Notes: generated by a model not told the origin, from the sequence alone. A stretch of 64,000 bases of DNA from Leptospira ainlahdjerensis (GCF_016919175.1 NZ_JAFFPU010000063.1:1-64000); one strand, 5' to 3'; numbered from the stretch's first letter, positions 20,813 through 35,793 are shown. Numbers and translations are program-made.

Positions 20813-23800
20813 ATGGAACTCCCCGGCTTTGAAACCTTCGAATCCTTTTCCATTGATCATCAGTTTCTGATATACAGATCTCTGGATCAAAGATCGGGGA
20901 AGCACGTTCTTCTCAAAATTCTTCGCCAGAAGAATCCTTCACGTAAAGATATTCAGAAGATTCATCACGATTTTAGAATTTCCAGTTTTGCGAAAGGACC
21001 AAGAATCCAAAACTCCCTCGAATTAATCCGGCACGAAGACCTTCCGGTACTCGTTATCGAGGACAACGGATCAGTGCCTCTTTCTAGAATGTATCCAAAT
21101 GGTGTTAATTCTGTAGAAAGATTTTTTGAGATTGCCATGAGTATATCTTTAGCGCTTAAAGAAATTCATGAAAAGAGAATTTTGCACCAAGCCTTACGGC
21201 CTGGAAATATTTGGATCCAACCCGAGACCGGATTAGCGAGAATCACCGACTTTTCATCCGCGACCTTTTCAGGAAAAGACACGTCACCCTCCATTACACC
21301 GGATCTTTCCGTTGAAATTCTATCCTATCTTCCTCCGGAATTATCAGGAAGACTTTCTCGCGTTTTGGATCTCCGAACCGATTTTTATTCTTTGGGAATC
21401 ATCTATTATCAGATGATAACCGGAATGTTACCTTTTGTTTCAAAGGACAGAAACGAAATTTTGCACGCGCATTTGGCAAGAAAGCCGGCTCTGGTTCACA
21501 CCCTTCGGGACGACCTCCCCGTTTCCATTTCGCTTATCATTGCAAAACTCTTGGAAAAAGATCCGGAACAACGTTATGCGTCCGTTAACGGATTGATATA
21601 CGATTTGGAACTTTCCCTCAAAGAATTCGAGGATAAAAATAACGAAACGGTTTTTATCCCGGGGACTAGGGATATACCGGAACTGACTTTCGATCCTTCC
21701 GCGCTCTATGGAAGGGATCGCGAGAAAGGGGTTTTAGAATCTTCTCTGGATAAGGTATTCAGAGGCGAAACGGGGTTGGTTTTAATCACCGGAGAATCCG
21801 GATCGGGAAAATCGGCTTTGGCGAAATCCTTTCTGAAAAGTATTTCCGAAAGGGGCGGAATCGTAGTTCAGGGAAAATTCGATCAATATGAAACTTCGGT
21901 TCCCTTCGGAGGATTGATCCATTCTCTTAGGGATCTTGTTTCGATCTTTTTATCAAAACCCGAAAAGGACATTAAAGAATTCAAAAAACTTATACAGCAG
22001 TACACCGGGGCGAACGGTAAAATACTATTGAATCAAATTCCAGAATTGGAATTTATCATCGGACCTCAACCCGAATTAGCGGAACTACCTCCGGATGAAA
22101 ATAGAAACCGATTCTACTTTACCCTTAGAAACTTTATAAGAGCGATTTCCGAAATGAGCCGCCCCCTCGTCCTTTATATGGACGATCTTCAGTGGGCAGA
22201 TCCCGCGAGTTTAAAACTGATAGAAACGTTTTTAATCTATTCAAAGATTAAGAATTTCTTATGTATTCTATCCTACCGTCCGGAAGCAGCGGAGAAAAGT
22301 AATACATTCTCGAAAATATTGGAATCTTTAGAAAGTAACAAGGTTCAGAAGAACCTCATCACGGTCCATCCTTTGGACGAAGAAAGTATCTATCGTCTTT
22401 TGCAGGATCTGGCCCCCGCCCCCGTCGAAGAAATCAGAATTGTATCTTCGATCCTCCACAAAAAAACTCTGGGAAACCCGTTCGCGGTGGTTCAGTTACT
22501 CAGAACTTCCGAAAAAACGAACTCAATTTCCTATCAGTTCGAAACAAAACTCTGGAAATGGGACACTGAAAAAGCGCTTCAACTTCCGGTTGCGGATAAC
22601 GTTATCAATCTTCTTTGTCAAAGGATCAGAGATCTCTCCCCCGGCGTTCAGGAACTTCTCGGAGTTTGCTCCTGTCTCGGCGAGAGGTTTACTTCGGGAT
22701 TTATTTCTAAATTACATTTTTTTGACGCCGGAAAGCTCAATCAAATCCTATGGGAAGCCGTAAGAGAGGGACTTTTAGCGCCCTCCCACAGCCAAGACCA
22801 TTCCCTTTTTGAGGAGAATATTTCCGCCGAACAGGCGTTTGGTTTTTCACACGACCGTGTCCAACAAGCCGCCTACAGCCTATTGGAAGAATCTAAACGG
22901 AAAGAGTTTCACAAAAAGGTTGGCATCGCACTTCTAAACCTGCATGGACCCGATCCTAAAAACAGGGTCCTTTTTCAAATTACGAATCATCTCAATCAGT
23001 CTCAGGAGATCATAGAAGAGAATACTCTTAGAAAAAAACTAACCATCCTCAACTACAAAGCAGGTTTGCAGGCAAAGAATTCCGGCTCTTACGAAAGCTC
23101 CCTTCTATATCTAAATTTCGCTATGGGCTCTCTGGATCAGGCGGCGATGATCGGCGACTTGGAGTTGTATTCCAACGTCATTCTGGAAACGGCCGAAACA
23201 GAATATCTTCTGAACAACTACGAACGGACGATGCAACTTTTAGAATCATTAGAAAATATGAATCTTCCCGATCTTCAGCATATCCGGGCTGATGCAATTC
23301 AGGTAAGGCTCTATTCCAAAATGAATAAAGTGGAGAATGCGGTGCTCGCCGGTCTTAGAGCGATGAGGCGTTTTAAAATCAACATTCCTTCCTCTCCGTT
23401 CAGGGTCACACTCGTTCTTTTCAAGGAGCTTCTGCTTTCTCTGATTCTTTCCAAAGGAAAGAACGATATCGAACTCGTCCACGTCAGGGAAAACGGAGAA
23501 CCTGAATACCAAGCTCTTATCGACCTCTTCGCGGACTTAGGACCGTCGGCGTTCACGTATAATCAAAATCTATTCGCTCTGATTGTATTAAAAATGTTTA
23601 ATACTTCTTTGACAAAAGGGGTTTCCAGAAGCAGTCCGATCGCCTACAGCGGCTACGGCATGATCGTAAACCAAGCATTAAAGGACTTAGATCAGGCGAT
23701 TCGTTATTCTAAACTGGCGATGGACCTAAACGACAAAATTCCTTTCGATTTGGTAAAATGGAAAGTTCAGTATGTTTATTCCGCCTATCTTTGCCACTGG

Positions 23801-26023
23801 AAAAGACATATAACTCTGGACATCAGCCTCCTTGACGACGTACATAACGGAGCGTTGCAAAACGGGGATATTTTTTACGCAGGCTTCAGTATGCAGGCCA
23901 AAACTCAAAAAAAGATATTCGCATCCTTTCCTATCGAAGAATTGTTAAACGACATCGCAAACGCCGACCAATACTTCACTGCGTCCCGGGACAACTTCGC
24001 TTTTACGATAGCCAAAAGTTCCCATCAATTCATAAAGGCTCTTTCGGGAAAGACACAATCACCCGATTCTCTCGACGACGAAAACTTCCACAGTAAGGAA
24101 TTTGAAAAAGGAATTTTAGAGGATAAAAATTTCACCGCGCTTTCTTACTTCTATCACGATCTAACGAAACTACATTACTTTTCCGGAAATTTCCAAAAGG
24201 GTTTGGAAGCGGGAGAAGAAGGCGAGAAGTTGATTCAAAACGCCTTCGGCTTGATCCCCTACGCGGAATTTTGGTTTTATTACGGACTTACCATCCTCGA
24301 AAACTTTAGGGATCTATCTTTTTCCAACAGAACTCGGTTTTCTAAAAAGTTGAAAAAGATTTTTGTACTTTTCGAAAACTGGAGCAAGGATTGCCCCGAA
24401 AACTTTATGGGTCATTTGGAACTCTTAAAAGCGGAGAGGGATAGAAACAAAGGCAAGGTGGGCGAAACGATTTCCGGTTACGAAAGAGCCATCAAACTTT
24501 TTCAAGAATCCGGTTTTCTTTCCTTTCAGGCGCTTACCTGCGAAATCGCGGCAAAATTTCATTACAAAAACGGAAATTTTTCATTAGGAAATCATTATAT
24601 CCAGCACGCCATCGATCTTTATTCCAGATGGGGAGCCGCCACTAAGGTAGAAGACCTGGAAAACCGCTTTTCGAACAGACTCGATCTTTCCCTTTCTCCC
24701 GAGGCGATCGGAAGAAAAATACAAAATCAGACTCCCGATCTGGACCAGGAAATCATATTAAAAACATATAATTTACTTTCCGGTGAAATCGTATTAGACA
24801 ATCTTTTGAAAAAATTGATTCAAATCGCAATGGAAACGGCAGGAGCCACCCGAGCGATCTACTTTCACCTACATAATAAAAATCTAATGGTCTACTTGGC
24901 AGGCCAGAGCGGAGAGGACGGGATCATAGTGGAAAACCTTCCCGAACTCGAAGAAACCCAATATCCCGTATCTTATCTCAACTACGTATTCAGAACCGGA
25001 AAGATGATTTCTACGAACGGATTCGATTCGTCTTCGATCAAAGATTTTACGGATCAATACATCAAAGAAAAAAGGCCTCAATCTGTCATTTGTATTCCTC
25101 TGGTTCACGCGGGCGGTCTGAAAGGGGTTCTTTATCTCGAGAACCAGCTCGTCAAAGGAATTTTTACGGAGAATCGGATTCAAACCCTGGAACTCATCGC
25201 AGGACAAGCGGCGATCTCGATTGAAAACGCGAACCTCTACGCCGAATTGGAAGAGAAGGTCGTGGAAAGAACTTCCGAACTCAACAATACAATTAAATTG
25301 ATTCAAAAGGACTTGCTCTACGCACAAAAGATTCAGGATCGAATCCTTCCAAAACCCGAGGCTACGTTAGGCGGAATTTACATTCTAACGAAGTATATTC
25401 CGATGAACGAAGTCGGCGGCGACATTTACGATTACGCTGAAATAGCTCCCGGCAGGATAAGGATTTTCCTCGCTGATGCGACTGGGCACGGCGTTCAAGC
25501 TGCGTTAGTCACAATGCTGATCAAATCCGAATACGAAAGTCTGAAATATTTAGATCTACCTCCGGGAGAAGTTATCTCGGAATTGAACAAAGAAATCATC
25601 GCGAAATACAGCGCGATCAAATCCTTTTTCAGTTGTCTCATCGCCGACGTGGACACGGGGGAAGGAACACTCTCTTATTCCGCTGCCGGACATCCTGACC
25701 AATTCTGTCTCACCGGAAGTACGGTCACTCGGCTTTCCAAAAGTGGTCCGATCATCGGAATTTCGGAGAAGGTTAAATACCAATCTCAGTTTTTGGAAAT
25801 AGCAAAGGGCGATAAGATGTTTTTCTTTTCGGACGGAATCGTAGAGGAGTTCAACGCTTTCGAAGAGGAATTCGGAGAAGAACGGCTACTCGATTCGATA
25901 CTCAAGGAATCCTCCAAATCGGTTCCAGATCTCGTAAAATCCATATTCAGCGATTTAGAAGCCTTTCTTTCGGGACAAAAAACCCAAGACGATATCACCT
26001 TCCTTTCCGTTGAAGTTTTATAA
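20813..26023 (+). CDS. Pseudokinase-AAA ATPase-GAF-SpoIIE phosphatase protein
   Basis: A 1736-residue cytoplasmic signalling protein. Residues 1-285 have a Ser/Thr-kinase fold, but the catalytic loop reads HQALRPGN (125-132) instead of HRDLKPxN, so the catalytic Asp is Ala127; DFG is DFS (146-148) and no glycine-rich loop is visible. Residues about 295-500 form an AAA_16-like ATPase with Walker A GESGSGKS and Walker B LVLYMDDLQWAD. A long helical, TPR-like region follows, then a GAF domain (about 1320-1480), a coiled coil and a SpoIIE/PP2C phosphatase with intact metal-site motifs GGDIYD, ADATGHG, SDGIVEE and DDITF. It most likely integrates a signal and dephosphorylates an anti-sigma-factor antagonist. 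Confidence 0.9.
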   Translation: MELPGFETFESFSIDHQFLIYRSLDQRSGKHVLLKILRQKNPSRKDIQKIHHDFRISSFAKGPRIQNSLELIRHEDLPVLVIEDNGSVPLSRMYPNGVNSVERFFEIAMSISLALKEIHEKRILHQALRPGNIWIQPETGLARITDFSSATFSGKDTSPSITPDLSVEILSYLPPELSGRLSRVLDLRTDFYSLGIIYYQMITGMLPFVSKDRNEILHAHLARKPALVHTLRDDLPVSISLIIAKLLEKDPEQRYASVNGLIYDLELSLKEFEDKNNETVFIPGTRDIPELTFDPSALYGRDREKGVLESSLDKVFRGETGLVLITGESGSGKSALAKSFLKSISERGGIVVQGKFDQYETSVPFGGLIHSLRDLVSIFLSKPEKDIKEFKKLIQQYTGANGKILLNQIPELEFIIGPQPELAELPPDENRNRFYFTLRNFIRAISEMSRPLVLYMDDLQWADPASLKLIETFLIYSKIKNFLCILSYRPEAAEKSNTFSKILESLESNKVQKNLITVHPLDEESIYRLLQDLAPAPVEEIRIVSSILHKKTLGNPFAVVQLLRTSEKTNSISYQFETKLWKWDTEKALQLPVADNVINLLCQRIRDLSPGVQELLGVCSCLGERFTSGFISKLHFFDAGKLNQILWEAVREGLLAPSHSQDHSLFEENISAEQAFGFSHDRVQQAAYSLLEESKRKEFHKKVGIALLNLHGPDPKNRVLFQITNHLNQSQEIIEENTLRKKLTILNYKAGLQAKNSGSYESSLLYLNFAMGSLDQAAMIGDLELYSNVILETAETEYLLNNYERTMQLLESLENMNLPDLQHIRADAIQVRLYSKMNKVENAVLAGLRAMRRFKINIPSSPFRVTLVLFKELLLSLILSKGKNDIELVHVRENGEPEYQALIDLFADLGPSAFTYNQNLFALIVLKMFNTSLTKGVSRSSPIAYSGYGMIVNQALKDLDQAIRYSKLAMDLNDKIPFDLVKWKVQYVYSAYLCHWKRHITLDISLLDDVHNGALQNGDIFYAGFSMQAKTQKKIFASFPIEELLNDIANADQYFTASRDNFAFTIAKSSHQFIKALSGKTQSPDSLDDENFHSKEFEKGILEDKNFTALSYFYHDLTKLHYFSGNFQKGLEAGEEGEKLIQNAFGLIPYAEFWFYYGLTILENFRDLSFSNRTRFSKKLKKIFVLFENWSKDCPENFMGHLELLKAERDRNKGKVGETISGYERAIKLFQESGFLSFQALTCEIAAKFHYKNGNFSLGNHYIQHAIDLYSRWGAATKVEDLENRFSNRLDLSLSPEAIGRKIQNQTPDLDQEIILKTYNLLSGEIVLDNLLKKLIQIAMETAGATRAIYFHLHNKNLMVYLAGQSGEDGIIVENLPELEETQYPVSYLNYVFRTGKMISTNGFDSSSIKDFTDQYIKEKRPQSVICIPLVHAGGLKGVLYLENQLVKGIFTENRIQTLELIAGQAAISIENANLYAELEEKVVERTSELNNTIKLIQKDLLYAQKIQDRILPKPEATLGGIYILTKYIPMNEVGGDIYDYAEIAPGRIRIFLADATGHGVQAALVTMLIKSEYESLKYLDLPPGEVISELNKEIIAKYSAIKSFFSCLIADVDTGEGTLSYSAAGHPDQFCLTGSTVTRLSKSGPIIGISEKVKYQSQFLEIAKGDKMFFFSDGIVEEFNAFEEEFGEERLLDSILKESSKSVPDLVKSIFSDLEAFLSGQKTQDDITFLSVEVL

Positions 26024-26071
26024 ACTTAACAACTTCTTAATCTCCTTTTCTCCGGCTTAACCTGACAGATC

Positions 26072-26100
26072 TTGACTCGAAACTTCGGTCGTGATTTACT
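26072..26100 (+). promoter_or_regulatory. Possible kdp promoter
   Basis: TTGACT (26072-26077) and TTTACT (26095-26100) are separated by 17 nt and lie about 30 nt before kdpF. They match sigma-70 consensus in 5 and 4 positions. KdpE presumably binds upstream, but I cannot identify its site. Confidence 0.4.
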
Positions 26101-26130
26101 TTAGATAGAGGAATTTAGGAAAATAATATT

Positions 26131-26220
26131 ATGAATTTGGAAACAACCATTGCACTTTCTCTAAGTGCGATCTGTCTTGTCTATCTCGTGTTCTCGATCT
26201 TCAAACCCGAAAAATTCTAA
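26131..26220 (+). CDS. kdpF: KdpF small membrane subunit
   Basis: A 29-residue single-helix peptide: a short acidic start, then a hydrophobic run (TIALSLSAICLVYLVFSIF) and a KPEKF tail. Length, single transmembrane helix and position nine bases before kdpA match KdpF, the small subunit that stabilises the KdpFABC potassium pump. The gap before it is only about 107 nt from the SpoIIE gene stop. Such short genes are easily missed in automatic annotation. Confidence 0.85.
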   Translation: MNLETTIALSLSAICLVYLVFSIFKPEKF

Positions 26221-26229
26221 GGAGAGTTT

Positions 26230-27903
26230 ATGGCTACTGATTGGATCCAACTTTCGATCTTTCTATTTTCGATCGTAATTTTTTCGCCTTTAGTCGGAGC
26301 GTATCTCTATCAAGTATTCGATTCATCGACAACTTTCAAAATAGAAGCCGGCTTGTATAAAATCTGCGGAATCGATCCCCAAAAAAATATGGAATGGAAA
26401 GAATACGCGGCTTCACTCCTTTTTTTCAATTTGTTCGGCTTTTTGGTTCTGTTCGGAATATTAATTTTTCAGAATATTCTTCCCCTCAATCCGGGCAATT
26501 TGCAGGGACTAAACCCCTTTCTCGCTTTCAATACGGCAATAAGCTTTACGACGAATACCAACTGGCAGGCTTATTCCGGAGAAGCGGCTTTGAGCTACTT
26601 TTCGCAATTTATCGGCCTTACAACCCAAAACTTCGTAAGCGCGTCTACCGGCCTTTGTGTTTTATTAGCTTTAGCCCGGGGGCTTTCCTCGCATTCAAAC
26701 CCTGGAATCGGAAATTTCTGGAGAGACTTAATCCGAGGCACGTTATACGTCCTTATCCCTTTATCCTTGATTCTGGCCTTGACTTTAGCAGGTTCCGGAG
26801 TAATCCAAAACTTTTCGAATTACGTGACCGCAATCACATTGGAAGGAGAAACACAAATCATTCCTATGGGTCCGGCGGCGGCTCAGATCGCAATCAAACA
26901 ACTCGGAACAAACGGAGGCGGTTTTTTCGGTGTGAACAGCGCCCATCCTTTCGAAAACCCAACTCCGATTTCTAATTTTATTCAGATGTTTTCGATCCTT
27001 TTGCTTCCCGGAGCCTGCGTTTTTTTATACGGAAGAATCATCGGAAACATGAAACACGCTTGGGTTATTTTCAGCGTTATGTTCACCGTCTTTTGTTTCG
27101 GAGTGATCTCCGTCTGGATTGCGGAATCCTCTTTTAATCCCATTTCCGGGACATTCGGTTTTTGGGAAGGAAAGGAAACACGGTTCGGAATTTTAAACAG
27201 CGCCGTTTGGGAAGTTGCCACCACAGTGGCGTCTAACGGCTCCGTCAACTCGATGCACGATAGTTTTTCTCCGATCGGCGGTATGATAGGAATGTTGAAT
27301 ATTCAACTCGGAGAAGTGATCTTCGGGGGAGTAGGCGCCGGAATGTACGGGATGGTTTTATTCATTCTGCTCACTGTATTTTTGAGCGGGATCATGGTGG
27401 GAAGAAGCCCGGAATATTTAGGAAAAAAAATCGAAAAAAGGGAAATCCAAATGTCCTTACTCGGAATCCTATTACCCTCCACCGTAATTCTTCTTTTTAC
27501 TGCGGTCGCAAGCGGCCTTCCTCAAGGTTTGTCTTCTTTGGGAAACCGAGGACCACATGGTCTTTCCGAAATTCTCTACGCGTTCTCATCTGGAGCCGGA
27601 AATAACGGAAGCGCCTTCGCAGGACTAGGTGCCGATACTCCGTTTTACAATTCTATGTTGGGAATTGCGATGTTAATCGGAAGGTTCGGAGTGATTCTTC
27701 CCATCCTTGCGATCTCTGGAAGCGCCGCCGTAAAAAAAAGATCCGAAATCGTATCGGAGGGTTCTTTTTCGACGGAGGGTGGAACCTTCTTTATTCTTCT
27801 TTTATCCGTCATCATTATCGTCGGAGCTCTTACTTTTTTTCCGGCACTTACGATCGGTCCGATACTTGAGCATTTTCTAATGCTTCAAGGCCGAACTTTT
27901 TAA
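26230..27903 (+). CDS. kdpA: Potassium-transporting ATPase subunit A
   Basis: A 557-residue polytopic membrane protein, the normal KdpA length. KdpA forms the channel-like potassium-selective subunit of the KdpFABC pump. The four pore-loop regions are visible: SFTTNTNWQAYSGE with TQNFVSASTG, LGTNGGGFFGVNSAHPFENP, ASNGSVNSMHDSFSPIGG and SSGAGNNGSAFAGL. GGAGAG precedes its ATG. It is followed after 9 nt by kdpB in a tight operon. Confidence 0.96.
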   Translation: MATDWIQLSIFLFSIVIFSPLVGAYLYQVFDSSTTFKIEAGLYKICGIDPQKNMEWKEYAASLLFFNLFGFLVLFGILIFQNILPLNPGNLQGLNPFLAFNTAISFTTNTNWQAYSGEAALSYFSQFIGLTTQNFVSASTGLCVLLALARGLSSHSNPGIGNFWRDLIRGTLYVLIPLSLILALTLAGSGVIQNFSNYVTAITLEGETQIIPMGPAAAQIAIKQLGTNGGGFFGVNSAHPFENPTPISNFIQMFSILLLPGACVFLYGRIIGNMKHAWVIFSVMFTVFCFGVISVWIAESSFNPISGTFGFWEGKETRFGILNSAVWEVATTVASNGSVNSMHDSFSPIGGMIGMLNIQLGEVIFGGVGAGMYGMVLFILLTVFLSGIMVGRSPEYLGKKIEKREIQMSLLGILLPSTVILLFTAVASGLPQGLSSLGNRGPHGLSEILYAFSSGAGNNGSAFAGLGADTPFYNSMLGIAMLIGRFGVILPILAISGSAAVKKRSEIVSEGSFSTEGGTFFILLLSVIIIVGALTFFPALTIGPILEHFLMLQGRTF

Positions 27904-27912
27904 GGAGAACAA

Positions 27913-29997
<2,085 letters not shown>

Positions 29998-30007
29998 GGA
30001 AAAATTT

Positions 30008-30588
30008 ATGTTAAACACTGCATTTACGGCGATCAGAACCCTGTTATTTCTGACATTGATCACCGGGGTTCTATATCCGCTTATCGTCACCGGATTTTCG
30101 GAAAGATTGTTTCCTTTTCAAGCGAACGGTAGTTTGATCTTTGAAAACGAAAGAGTGATTGGATCCGCCCTCCTCGCTCAGAACTTTACAAAAGATGAAT
30201 ACTTTTGGCCCAGACCATCGGCGGGAAATTTCGGAACGATTCCTTCGAGCGCGTCTAACGCGGGCCCTACAAGCGCCGCGTTAAAGATAAGAATCGAAGA
30301 AAAAAAACAATTCCTACTTAAAAAACACCCCGATCAGACGATCGTTCCCCCCGATCTTCTATTCGCCTCCGCATCAGGACTCGACCCGCATATAAGTCCC
30401 GCAGGCGCCTATTTTCAAATGCAAAGGGTTGCGATCGCAAGAAAACTCGACGTTGATCAAACTGAAGATTTAAAAAAACTGATAGAGAAATCGATCGAAA
30501 AACCTTCTTTCGGGTTTATAGGAGAGAAACGCATCAACGTCTTAAGATTGAACTTGAATCTGAATTCTAAATTTGGAAAAATCGGTCC

Positions 30589-30592
<4 letters not shown>
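30008..30592 (+). CDS. kdpC: Potassium-transporting ATPase subunit C
   Basis: A 194-residue protein with one N-terminal membrane helix (TLLFLTLITGVLYPLIVTG) and a soluble domain carrying the family features FWPRPSAGNFG, SNAGPTS and ASGLDPHISPAGA. KdpC stabilises the pump and may help potassium binding. The ATG at 30008 follows AAGGAAAAATTT at the right distance. Its last codons overlap the kdpD start (ATGA), so it is translationally coupled to the sensor kinase. Confidence 0.96.
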
Positions 30593-33216
<2,624 letters not shown>

Positions 33217-33220
33217 ACCT

Positions 33221-33904
33221 ATGAACTCTAAAATTCTCGTTGCGGACGACGACGATCGAATTCGAAAAATGATTCGGATCAGCCTCACGGCTTCGCACTA
33301 TGACGTGATAGAAGCAGGCACCGTTCGAGAAACGATTCTAAAAGCTGCCGGAGAATCTCCCGATGTCATTCTTTTGGACCTTCAATTTCCGGACGGAAAC
33401 GGAATCGATGTTCTGAGAGAAATCAGAACCTGGAGTGAAACGCCCGTCATCGTCTTATCCGTGTTATCTTCCGATCCCGAAAAAATCACCCTCTTGGATG
33501 CAGGCGCCGACGACTACATTACAAAACCGTTTAGTATGGGGGAACTTCTCGCAAGAATCCGAGTGGCGCTTCGTAACAAAACGCAAGAACCTGGATCCCC
33601 AATTTTTATTTCCGGAAATTTATACGTGGATTTAGCGGGAAGAATCGTCCAGGTTTCGGGTGCGACGATCCATCTGACTCCGATCGAATTTTCATTCCTT
33701 TCCCTATTGATTCAACACGCCGGCAAAGTATTAACTCAGGAACAAATCATTCGTCATATCTGGGGCCCTTTGGCAAAAAACGAATCCGGACCCTTGAGAG
33801 TACACGTAGCAAGTCTTAGAAAAAAAATCGAATCGGATCCGTCCAATCCTGAAGTACTTTTAACGGAACCCGGAGTCGGATACAGGCTCGTCGTCAACTT
33901 CTGA
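33221..33904 (+). CDS. kdpE: Two-component response regulator KdpE
   Basis: A 227-residue OmpR-type regulator. The receiver has the acidic pocket DDDD (9-12), the phosphorylated Asp53 and Lys102; the C-terminal winged helix includes LTPIEFSFLSLLIQHAGKVLT and LRVHVASLRKKIE. It is paired with KdpD and should activate the kdp operon when potassium is scarce. The gene begins 4 nt after kdpD and ends 15 nt before a convergent gene. Confidence 0.96.
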   Translation: MNSKILVADDDDRIRKMIRISLTASHYDVIEAGTVRETILKAAGESPDVILLDLQFPDGNGIDVLREIRTWSETPVIVLSVLSSDPEKITLLDAGADDYITKPFSMGELLARIRVALRNKTQEPGSPIFISGNLYVDLAGRIVQVSGATIHLTPIEFSFLSLLIQHAGKVLTQEQIIRHIWGPLAKNESGPLRVHVASLRKKIESDPSNPEVLLTEPGVGYRLVVNF

Positions 33905-33919
33905 TTAAAATAAATCGTA

Positions 33920-34669
33920 TTAAAACGAAATCCCCGCGGATAAAAAAAGTTGGATCCCGATCCCTTTTGCACGATCCAATTCTTTTTCCTTTCCGTCTTT
34001 CCAGATTCTTTCGAGAGTCGCCGGATCCGGTTTTTGGTTAAAAAAACCGATCTCTTCCCTCTGAACATGGGCCGAGTTGTTTGCAAAAAGTAAAACGCTA
34101 AAACCGCCGTTCAAAAAAATCCCCGAAGAGAACACATAACGTAGACCAGCGCCAGGAGCGAGAAAGGTTCTTTTATTTGAGATGGAATACTGCCAGGTTT
34201 TACCGTCGACGCTCGCATCGGAGTAAACCCAAAATTCACTCTTACGATCCCTTTGAAAATAAAACTCCTGACCAACGCCGACGCTAAAATAGTAAGGAAT
34301 CGTAAACGGAAACCACTCGAGTGCGATCGAATACTGATTTTGAACGAAGTCCTTGTTTTGTAAGGAGAATGCGACCGCACCGGGTTGATATCCGGTTTGG
34401 TCCAAATCAAAATGATCAGCACGACGTCTTTGATGAGCCAAGAAGGAAACCGAGAATCTTTCACCGAGATTATAACCAGCTTGAAACCAAGAAAGCTCGT
34501 TGATGCCAAAACCTCCGATATAAAAAGTCTTTTGTGTCCTTAGGTCGTTTTGATTTCCGATCCAATAAGAATCAGATTCTTTCGGACGAAGGGGCTCAGG
34601 AAAGAACAGGATAAAAAATACGAACAAAAAAAGTGCGAAGAAGTTCGAAGTTAGAGGATTGAATTTCAT
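33920..34669 (-). CDS. Putative outer-membrane beta-barrel protein
   Basis: A 249-residue exported protein with a signal peptide of about 30 residues. The mature part has alternating aromatic/hydrophobic strands (AFSLQ, YSIALEWFPFTIPYYFSVGVG, LNGGFSVLLF) and ends in Phe (LFLSAGISF), a typical signal for outer-membrane barrel insertion. I recognise no named family. The ATG at 34669 has AGGAT before it and starts the signal peptide; a TTG 18 nt upstream is less likely. It converges with kdpE and is probably unrelated to it. Confidence 0.78.
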   Translation of the reverse strand: MKFNPLTSNFFALFLFVFFILFFPEPLRPKESDSYWIGNQNDLRTQKTFYIGGFGINELSWFQAGYNLGERFSVSFLAHQRRRADHFDLDQTGYQPGAVAFSLQNKDFVQNQYSIALEWFPFTIPYYFSVGVGQEFYFQRDRKSEFWVYSDASVDGKTWQYSISNKRTFLAPGAGLRYVFSSGIFLNGGFSVLLFANNSAHVQREEIGFFNQKPDPATLERIWKDGKEKELDRAKGIGIQLFLSAGISF

Positions 34670-34841
34670 AGAGATCCTGTAAGACAATTTATTTCCTATC
34701 CGAATGCGTAAATTGGAAAAAGAACCAAGGTAGAACGAACGGATCTACGAGGTGACGTTTTCAAAAATCTAAACTTGCTCAAATCGGCTTTTGGTGAAGG
34801 TTTAAAATATTTTATGATATTGAGTCCTATTCTCATTTATC

Positions 34842-34869
34842 TTGACTTTTTTAGAAACTTTCCTAAATT
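34842..34869 (+). promoter_or_regulatory. Probable sigma-70 promoter of the EAL gene
   Basis: TTGACT (34842-34847) and TAAATT (34864-34869) with a 16-nt spacer. Transcription would begin near 34876, just before GAGG at 34878-34881, giving a very short leader to the ATG at 34888. Confidence 0.5.
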
Positions 34870-34887
34870 GGGAAAATGAGGTTTTGT

Positions 34888-35793
34888 ATGAAAGGAATTT
34901 TCAAATCCGCGCCTAACACTGATTTATTGGGATTCGAATCTGCTTCCGTTTTAGATCAAAGAGTATTTCAAAATCTTTTCTTTTTTAATCCGGAGCGAGC
35001 GCTTGCAAAAGACGTTCTAAGCGAACTGTTAAACGAAAATTCAGGTACGAATCCTTATCTTCCGAATCCCACCTCCTCAAAACTAGAAAAGGAAACCCTA
35101 CTAAAAACCTTATCTGAAATTTTAGAACGGGAGAATTTTCATACCGAATACCAGCCGATCCTTTCACTCGAAACGGGGCAAATTTTCGCATACGAAGCTC
35201 TGGCTCGTTTTAAAATAGACGGTAAATATATCCCTCCTGACTTTGTATTCAAAGAATTACACAACGAGGAAGAGCTCTTTTTTGAATTTGAGAAAAATCT
35301 AAAACGTTTTCAAATTCGGAATCGTCCCGAGGACAAACCGCTTTTTTTAAATCTGGATCCTCACGTTTGCAAAAGTGAAAATCAAGCGGAACATTGGCGC
35401 AAACTTTTGAGCGGACACAAAAATCTTGTCTGTGAAATCATCGAAAATACGGATTCAACTCTGATTTCCGATACACGTTTCTGCTTAAAAACGTTATTTG
35501 AAGCGGATATCCCTTTAGCCTTGGACGACGTAGGCGGAAAAGAAAATCTTTTCTGTTTTGATTTTTTGGAATATTCTAAATTTGTTAAATTTGATAAACA
35601 CTGGCTGAATCTTATCCAGACAAAGGAATCATACAAATACTTACTCTGGGGTTTTCTTGATTTTGCCAGGGACTCGAATATTCTTTGTATCTTGGAAGGA
35701 ATCGAAACGACTGAAGACCTTCGTTTGGCTTCCGAGATGCGTTTCCCTCTCGTCCAAGGATATATTTTTCAAACTAAGAACATTTCGGTCTGA
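34888..35793 (+). CDS. EAL-domain cyclic-di-GMP phosphodiesterase
   Basis: A 301-residue soluble protein: about 75 residues of unknown N-terminal sequence, then a stand-alone EAL domain. Catalytic signatures are present in family order: YQPI, EAL (103-105), FLNLDP (Asn), EIIENT (Glu), ALDDVGG (Asp-Asp), VKFDK (Lys), EGIET (Glu) and QGYIFQ. It should hydrolyse c-di-GMP. No GGDEF, sensor or membrane domain is attached. The start at 34888 is chosen over an ATG at 34876 because GAGG lies at the right distance from it and the promoter would start near 34876. Confidence 0.88.
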   Translation: MKGIFKSAPNTDLLGFESASVLDQRVFQNLFFFNPERALAKDVLSELLNENSGTNPYLPNPTSSKLEKETLLKTLSEILERENFHTEYQPILSLETGQIFAYEALARFKIDGKYIPPDFVFKELHNEEELFFEFEKNLKRFQIRNRPEDKPLFLNLDPHVCKSENQAEHWRKLLSGHKNLVCEIIENTDSTLISDTRFCLKTLFEADIPLALDDVGGKENLFCFDFLEYSKFVKFDKHWLNLIQTKESYKYLLWGFLDFARDSNILCILEGIETTEDLRLASEMRFPLVQGYIFQTKNISV

